Assembly (NCBI GenBank): GCA_019915015.1
Contig: JAHBBC010000016.1
Coordinates: 1,178,001 to 1,242,000 of the forward strand
Direction: 5' to 3'
Length of the DNA: 64,000 nt
Source: Auriscalpium vulgare
Lineage: Eukaryota > Basidiomycota > Agaricomycetes > Russulales > Auriscalpiaceae
Both the position numbers and the translations under genes were made by a program. Under the pieces are notes generated by a model that saw only the letters and a program-made list of their open reading frames with translations, did no database searches and had not been told where the DNA came from. This document shows, one piece after another, positions 58,153 to 64,000 of this stretch (the first letter of the stretch is position 1; every line of letters begins with the position of its first letter).

Positions 58153-58322
58153 GACTGTACACAGTGATAGCCACATATCTCCAAGTGTATAGTTGAGTAA
58201 AACAGCCAAGGGACGATGACAACCGAGCGTAAGTAAAGACTGTACACAGTGATAGCCACATATCTCCAAGTGTATAGTTGAGTAAAACAGCCAAGGGACG
58301 ATGACAACCGAGCGTAAGTAAA
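58153..58322 (+). repeat. Perfect 85 bp tandem duplication
   Basis: Two identical 85 bp copies, 58153-58237 and 58238-58322, both starting GACTGTACACAGTGATAGCC and ending AAGTAAA. There is no mismatch between them, so the duplication is recent or maintained. It sits in non-coding DNA beside the damaged gene. Confidence 0.95.
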
Positions 58323-58359
58323 GCTGAAATCATGGAAGGACATCGTCAAGGGGCCATAG

Positions 58360-58740
58360 GATTCACCTCACAGCACCCGGGCGTCGCGGGGTCTTCTGAC
58401 GCTGGCAATCATAAGCGAGGGCACTGCAGGCCGATATTGTCGCCAGAAAGGACCTCGAGGACCAGCGGCCGTACCAGGTCGTGCAATTGGAAAGTTGGTT
58501 CCGCGACGCAGGGTTAGCCAGCTGAATACCAACATCGCCAGAGCTGCACAGAAAGGTCGCCAGGCCAGCAACACATTAGACACAGGCGACGATGTTGGTA
58601 CAACGTCCACGGTCATCTCGGAGGTCCACGCAGTGGGTGTGCACGTCGGCCTTGCTGGGAATCCAAGGCTAGAAGGGGACAAAGGCAAGCAGCAGAAAAG
58701 GTGGTCGAGGTGGACAACCTGGGCAATGAACGGCTCGTGA
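58360..58740 (+). other. Coding-like plus-strand segment without a clear start
   Basis: An open frame with protein-like composition (LLTLAIISEGTAGR, VSQLNTNIARAAQKGR, TTSTVISEVHAVGVHVG), ending TGA at 58738-58740. No suitable ATG opens it, so it could be a downstream exon of the damaged gene at 57644. Unrecognised. Confidence 0.3.
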
Positions 58741-60900
58741 GAGACAAATCGTACGACCACAAAACCTGACATACCATCGCACCACCCCCACATGCACGCC
58801 CTCGTCGGCGGAGCACCCTGTCCCCTCCAACCGTCTCACGAAAAGGGATCCCCTCTCCCTTCCCGCCGAATTGGTCACCGCGCGCGCACTCTAGCCTCGA
58901 TGGCGCGCACGGGCAGTGTCGATCGCGCAGCGCGCAACAGGGTCGCGCAGGGGCACGCGCGATGGGCACCTATATATCGCCCGCGCCGACTTTGCATGGG
59001 CGCATGGTTGCCTAGGACGTATGCGCTGGCGGCCGTTCGCGGCGCGAAGGGGCCCTCGAAGTTTTCGCTTGGCTGCACGGGGAAGGCGGTAGCCAAGGGC
59101 GGCGCGGTGCGCAGAAGCATAATAGACAGCGCGGCAGCCATCTCCGACGTCGACCTCAAAAACGAAGAAGATAAGTGGAGGAAAGGCGTACGTGCGCGCG
59201 CGACGGCTCACAGAAGCCCGCGAAAGAAGGCGCTTCGGTCCGCATAGAGTTGGGTGGGCAGGGCGCGCGATCGGGGGGTATTATCGGTGCAGCGCGATCG
59301 TGGTGACGACATGCTACACGTTTCGAAGGCCTTGCGTACAGCGTAGACACGCCCCTTCCTTCCCGAACGCACGCGTCACGTTAATGCGGCTTCCAAGTAG
59401 AAAGAGCAGACCTCTTACCGCCGCGCTGCCACCGGCTACCGAGTCGCGGTCTCAGTAAATGACATGGGGGGACGTAGACACGGTGAACCGCGCGGAAAGA
59501 AACAAAAAAGGGAGCCCCGAGGGATAAATGAAAAGCGAGAGAGGTCCAACAGCGCGGAAGTGCGAAGTTTGGGACAAAATATGAAACCTTCGGATAAGAG
59601 CACTGCGCCAACCGCGGTGGCGTCTTTGGTCGCCTTTCAGGTGTCAATTTGACTGTTGAGAATTGACGGGGACACTGGGCGAGAATATTCAACGGAAGTG
59701 CGTCGCAGACGGAGAGAAGCGCACTTACATGAACGGATGGGTGAGTGTTCGAGTCAGGCGTGTGTGCGCCGTCCCGAAGGTCCGGGATCCCGCATGATGT
59801 TACGCGGATAATGCGCCGGAGATGAGGAGCGTGAGGACGGATGACGTGGTGGATGATTTCAGCAAAAGCCGGCCTCCGACGCAGAGGGTGATGGGTCGCA
59901 GCCTCGAGCCTGCTCAGCCGTCGAACGCAAATGCAAAGAAGAAGGCCAATGCGGGCCACGAGGCCGCTAGATCCACGGGCGAACGAGATCTACGTGTTCT
60001 GGCTCGTGGGCGTGTGCCAAGGATTTGCTCGGGCCCCGGATCGTCGACAAGCCTGCATAAAACGGGTTACGAGGTGTGGTCGACGAAATTGATTTACACG
60101 TCAGGCGTTCGTACTTGTTGAGTTCTCCGTGGAGTGAGCCCGATGAGGGTGCTGTGGAGGTCCAAGCACTGTCAATGAACGATCGCGACGCGCACCAAAG
60201 AGAACGCGTAACGAGGGTGTTTGCAACGGCGGGCCGCGGGAAGGCGCTCTCGCTGGATGGAGAAGGTCGGTCGCCTGAACGGTGCCCGAAAGGTTTAAGC
60301 TTTAGACAGGCAGCAACATGGATCTGGGTGCAAGCTGTGCGACGTGGGACGAGCGGGCGGCGGCCACGCGGGGACCGGACGAGAAGCGGCGGCGAAGACT
60401 GGCAGCGAGAGGCCGCGAGAGACGGGCAATGGGATGGGCAAGCTGGGCGAGGCGGGCGCGCAGAGGAGGGATGCATCGTCGATGAGCGCTCGATGAGCTA
60501 AGACGACTATCTCCGCGGTGGCCGCCGTCTGCGGGGAGCACTTTGGTCATCTACGGCGAGGCACACCAGGTTGGCCGCGCGTGCACGGGCCATCCTCATA
60601 TGTCGCGGTCCACACCAAACCCCACGGCGCGGCAGCTGCAGGTGAGCAGCTCGCGCGCATTGACATAATTCGGTAGACGCTGCGCGGGGTCGTCCACGCG
60701 CGACGGACGGCGGACGGGGACGCTCCTGCGCGGATCGGCGGCAGTGTGCGGTGCGCGTGCAGTCGCAGCGTATAAAGGCCCTGCCCCTCCTCCCCAATGG
60801 CCCCTCAATTGCCTCCATAGCCCCCGAGGCCACCGCGGACAACCCCCAGCCAATCCCCACACAACAAACACACCGCCCCCTTCCCCTCTCTCCTCCCGTA
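58741..60900. other. GC-rich intergenic region
   Basis: About 2.2 kb, very rich in CG dinucleotides (many GCGCGC runs). Long open frames here are on several frames at once and look like composition effects. No gene was supported. A TATA box for the next gene lies at 60771. Confidence 0.4.
60771..60777 (+). promoter_or_regulatory. TATA box of the GNAT gene
   Basis: TATAAAG lies 130 bp before the ATG at 60901, followed by a C-rich leader. Orientation and spacing fit a core promoter. Confidence 0.5.
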
Positions 60901-61876
60901 ATGTCCTCGAACATCGCCGTCCGTCTCTTGACCGCACCCTCCGGTCAGTCGCACTCATCTCGCCCCGCCCCGCCCGCTCACTCCCACACCAGACGACGAC
61001 CGCGCGCGCATCCTCGCCATCCTCGAGGCCGCATTCCACGCCGGCACGTCCCACCCTCGATCCCCGTCTCCCATGGCTCACTTGTCGCCACAGACAACCT
61101 CATTCTCTGCTTGACCGGCGCGTCACGCACCGCCGAGCGTTTTCTCTACCAGCGCATCATTGACGTCTGTCTCCGAGACGGCGAGGTCTGGGTTGCCGGC
61201 TTCGGAGGCCGTATCGATGCCGTCGCCCTCTGGATTCGACCAGGCAGGGACTACCTCATCGGGTTCGCTATCTGCATAGCCACCCCGCCCTTCTCCACTC
61301 ATGACCACCGCAGCGCGGACGACGAGTACCGAAGAACGCTGCCAGATGAGATGCAGGACTGGTATCTCCAACACGTAAGTCGCTTCCTTCCTTCTGCCCT
61401 GAGCCCCCTCCCATTCACACCTTGCAGATGCGTCCCAAATACCAAGAACTGTACGCCGCGACCTATGCAAAGGGCAGCCAGACACGGGTCCAAGCCTGGC
61501 ACCTCAAGTTGATGGCCGTTCACCCGCAGCGCCAACGGCAGCGCCTCGGAAAATCGCTCATGAGTGCCCTCCTCGATAAAGTAAGTGATGACCTGCTGCT
61601 CGCCGTCCCCCGCACCGTGCTGACGGGCATCCTCCGCCAGGCGGATCGCAGTTCTCTGACCTTAACGACGGACGTGCAGACCTCTTCTGCGGTGCGCCTT
61701 CTCATCTTTGCCGCGCCACGCTCCACTGATCCCGCCCTGGCGCGCAGCTGCACTTCTTCCAAGCACTAGGTTTCAAGTACACCGGTGTGAAGAACTTCAT
61801 CAGCCGGAGGGCAGGATTCCCGCTGTGGTCCATGCTGCGGCAGCCCTCCTCGTCTTCTACGCCTGCCAGCCGATAA
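60901..61876 (+). CDS. GNAT-family N-acetyltransferase
   Basis: Starts MSSNIAVRLLTAPS at 60901 and ends STPASR-stop at 61876, about 220-240 residues over seven or so exons. Order: DDDRARILAILEAAFH, LILCLTGASRTAERFLYQR, VALWIRPGRDYL, DDEYRRTLPDEMQDWYLQH, then HLKLMAVHPQRQRQRLGKSL, the acetyl-CoA-binding motif A (family pattern Q/RxxGxG/A, here RQRLGKS), TLTTDVQTSS and FFQALGFKYTGVKNF. This is the common fungal GNAT family with a C-terminal GFPLW motif. Substrate is unknown. The second intron seems to begin GC (GCACGT, after TTCCACGCCG) rather than GT. Cytosolic by default. Confidence 0.85.
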
Positions 61877-63855
61877 TCATTCGATACCACCTAGCACCTT
61901 GTGTAATATCCATGCCGTCTCTGCAACCTTTCCTGCTTTGTTTCCCCAGCTGATGGTCGGATTTGGCACCGCCCCAGGATGCCACTGTGCCTCGTTTCGT
62001 GTGCAGATATCGACCAGATCGGCTCCAGCCTGACAGACAATCTGACATGCCGCAGACACTTTCTGGAGTCAGTCCAGGCCACCCAATGCCTGTCATGCCC
62101 TCAGCTGATGCTGGGCGTTTGCCTCACGCCGCGGCCGCGTTGTCGACTAGGTGGAAAGGCTGCGTATATCGCCATGGTCAGTTCACAGTCAATACTATCA
62201 GGGCGACGCCGGTGCTGACTGTGCCGCATGTGAATGGTGTCGCGCTCGCGTGCATACCAGCTAGGCTCAGCGCGATGAGTAACGCTCCACCTCGGACGCC
62301 CATACAGATCACAAACAAGAAACCCCATCTATGTCTTGGATCTCCCAGATCTTGATATCGGTCTTCTCCTCGGACTTCCGGGCGGCTTCATTACCAGGTA
62401 CACTCTAGAGCACGGAGCCGAGTCCCCCGAATGAATTGTCCGACCAAAATAACTGGGTTTGTGCCACATATCCGTACTCTGGGCGGCAGCATTCGCCTGC
62501 TGCAAGGCAGTGGCAAACTCAATGTTAGCCGGCGGCGCACCGGCGAGGCACTCGCGCGCAAGGATTTGTTCACGGCGAGCGCATCTACTTCGGTCTTCTC
62601 GAACGTCGCACCCTTCCTCACACCGCTTTCCTCCCGCGCGCAGTACTTGCAGCAGTCACTTGACGTTACCAGCCAGCGGAGCCGCACCGTGGCAGGCTGC
62701 AGACGGCCTTCCTTCATGTCCGCAATTCCTTCGTGCTCATTGGTGAGCTATATGTCCTTTCCGGTGTGAGTGCTGCCGCTAATTATGTCGATCTCATCCC
62801 AGCACAACTTCCCCATCGCGCGATCTTGTCGCCACAAGCATCCATGAAACTCTATGCCACCCCCGTCGTTCCCACCCATTCAGTCTCCGCGCAACGAGCG
62901 GCCGCGACGGGCCCACGAGCAGCGCCCGCGAACCTGCCCCAGCGCGTCTTGCTATTACGCTTTGCCCTTGCTTTCTGCCAGCGCTCGCTCGCCTGTACGC
63001 AACCCGGCTGGACAGGCGTCATGCACGATAGTGATGTCGGTAAGCCGCAAACCGCCCATCCGAACAAACTCGCCCACTGACGCCTCCCTCATGTCCGCGG
63101 ACGCCCCTCTCGCATACCCGCAGCCCCTGCGTCGCATCTAGAATCTGTATCAGACTGCAGCGCGTGCCAGGGTCCCCGGGCCGACGCGCCCTGAGCATAG
63201 TCGCTAGCCGCTATGTCCTCGGACGCGCTGCGCAGGGGAGGGAGCCCGTCGCTGATGAGGCGGCTGCGGCGCGCGTAACTCATCTCAGACTCCAGAGGGC
63301 GGCTGCGTGTCGGAACATTATGCCATTGAGGATCCTCCACCGGCCGGCGCCGCTGATGATATCGATGACCGATGCCCTCACCGTTTAGCGACCGTGCGCC
63401 GCGGGACGCTCGTCTTATACGTCCGACGTCGTGCTGTGCACCATACGTTACCTTCGTTGTGGGGACTTGCTTGCAGTCGATGTCGCGCTGAAGACAAAGA
63501 TAAGTCCTTCCATGCAACTCTCGGCGTCAAACTCCAAGCCGCGAGGCAGGCATCGAGCATACTAGGACGCCGCCGTGCCCGCGCCACTGTCGTCAGTGTC
63601 GATTGTGACTGCGCCCGTTTCAAGCCGTCGTCAATATCTGCGAACGAGTACGGCAACGACGTCAAGTCCATAGCTGGAACTAAGAAGAGGGACGCCGCAT
63701 GAAGTGCGTACTTGTCTCGTCTAGCGTCTATCGGTCCTCATGTGTGTCCGCGTCTCATGTGGATCACTTGCCGCCGCTGCCTTGTCACAGAACCTTACGG
63801 CGGCGGAACTCCCAAGTCGTGGGTGTCAGTGGCCGGTTGACCCAGCATGTCATAC
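61877..63855 (-). other. Mixed minus-strand coding-like pieces, no coherent gene
   Basis: Several stretches on minus look protein-like in different frames: LEFDAESCMEGLIFVFSAT near 63.5 kb, SRPLESEMSYARRSRLISD near 63.3 kb, LRLTDITIVHDACPAGLRT near 63.0 kb, REQILARECLAGAPPANIEF and QSTDMWHKPSYFGRTIHSG near 62.5 kb, and EKTDIKIWEIQDIDGVSCL near 62.35 kb. They may be exons of one or two genes, but I could not join them with confidence and recognise no domain. Confidence 0.3.
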
Positions 63856-64000
63856 TTACTTATACACGGCGATCATGAAACGCTGTCTCTTACCTTTGCC
63901 CGAACACTCAACGGGAGTTGCAGCTTCCTCCTCCGAGCCAGAAGTCGCGAAGCCTGCACCCCAAGATTCTGCGATCCCACCCCACGGCGACAACGTCCTT
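63856..64000 (-). CDS. 3' end of a gene running off the right edge, unknown product
   Basis: On minus an open, protein-like frame enters from the right edge (LSPWGGIAESWGAGFATSG, SEEEAATPVECSGKGKRQR, FMIAVYK) and meets TAA at 63858-63856. The stop overlaps a good donor (AAGTAAGT), so the exon may splice on instead of ending. Family not recognised. Confidence 0.4.
   Translation of the reverse strand, partial: RTLSPWGGIAESWGAGFATSGSEEEAATPVECSGKGKRQRFMIAVYK

Noticed and set aside
58800..60500. Several overlapping open frames in the CG-rich stretch
   Set aside because: Open on both strands at once with Arg/Ala/Gly bias, as expected from base composition alone.
1..64000. tRNA, rRNA or CRISPR
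   Set aside because: I looked for TTCGA-type T-loop signals and spaced direct repeats in intergenic DNA and found none convincing; a covariance-model scan would settle tRNA absence.

Overview
The window is nuclear DNA from a filamentous basidiomycete (Agaricomycetes). Genes are intron-dense, with introns of about 45-60 nt that start GTRNGY and end YAG, and the DNA is GC-rich. Typical fungal housekeeping genes sit beside agaricomycete-restricted families. A wood-decay polypore would fit, but the exact lineage is inference. There is no bacterial-style operon, rRNA, CRISPR array or secure tRNA.

Layout: 0-7 kb holds two inverted paralogous pseudokinase-like genes that converge on an SNG1/DUF3533 membrane protein gene. 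8-18 kb holds a C2H2 zinc-finger regulator, a cytochrome P450, a secreted type-B carboxylesterase, a Nudix hydrolase and peptide-methionine sulfoxide reductase A. 18-24 kb holds a large Sds3-like subunit of an Rpd3L-type histone deacetylase complex and an AKR7-type aldo-keto reductase. 23.9-27.3 kb is a complete PIF/Harbinger DNA transposon with 65-66 bp terminal inverted repeats and two convergent genes. 27.5-31.6 kb holds SOF1 (18S rRNA processing) and RTF1 (Paf1 complex). 33-49 kb holds a multi-pass membrane protein with a long disordered tail, VPS26 (retromer), a VWA8-like AAA/VWA protein, a CCC1/VIT1 iron-manganese transporter, mitochondrial uS14m, a small membrane protein and an Ldb17/SPIN90-like Arp2/3 regulator. 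49-56.4 kb holds a lineage-restricted protein, NADPH oxidase NoxA and a BTB/POZ protein. 56.4-64 kb is sparse: damaged coding-like pieces, a perfect 85 bp tandem duplication, one clear GNAT acetyltransferase and the end of a gene running off the right edge.

Most neighbours are functionally unrelated, as is usual in fungi. A loose redox/detoxification theme (P450, esterase, MsrA, AKR7, NoxA, SNG1) is visible but is not evidence of a cluster. The most distinctive arrangement is the pseudokinase-SNG1-pseudokinase module. A second overall feature is a set of 1-2 nt frame breaks at short C/G runs in otherwise well-conserved genes (Nudix, MsrA, both transposon genes). They look more like base-calling contractions than biological decay and affect how the models should be read. 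Exon boundaries were placed by eye from splice signals and frame continuity.
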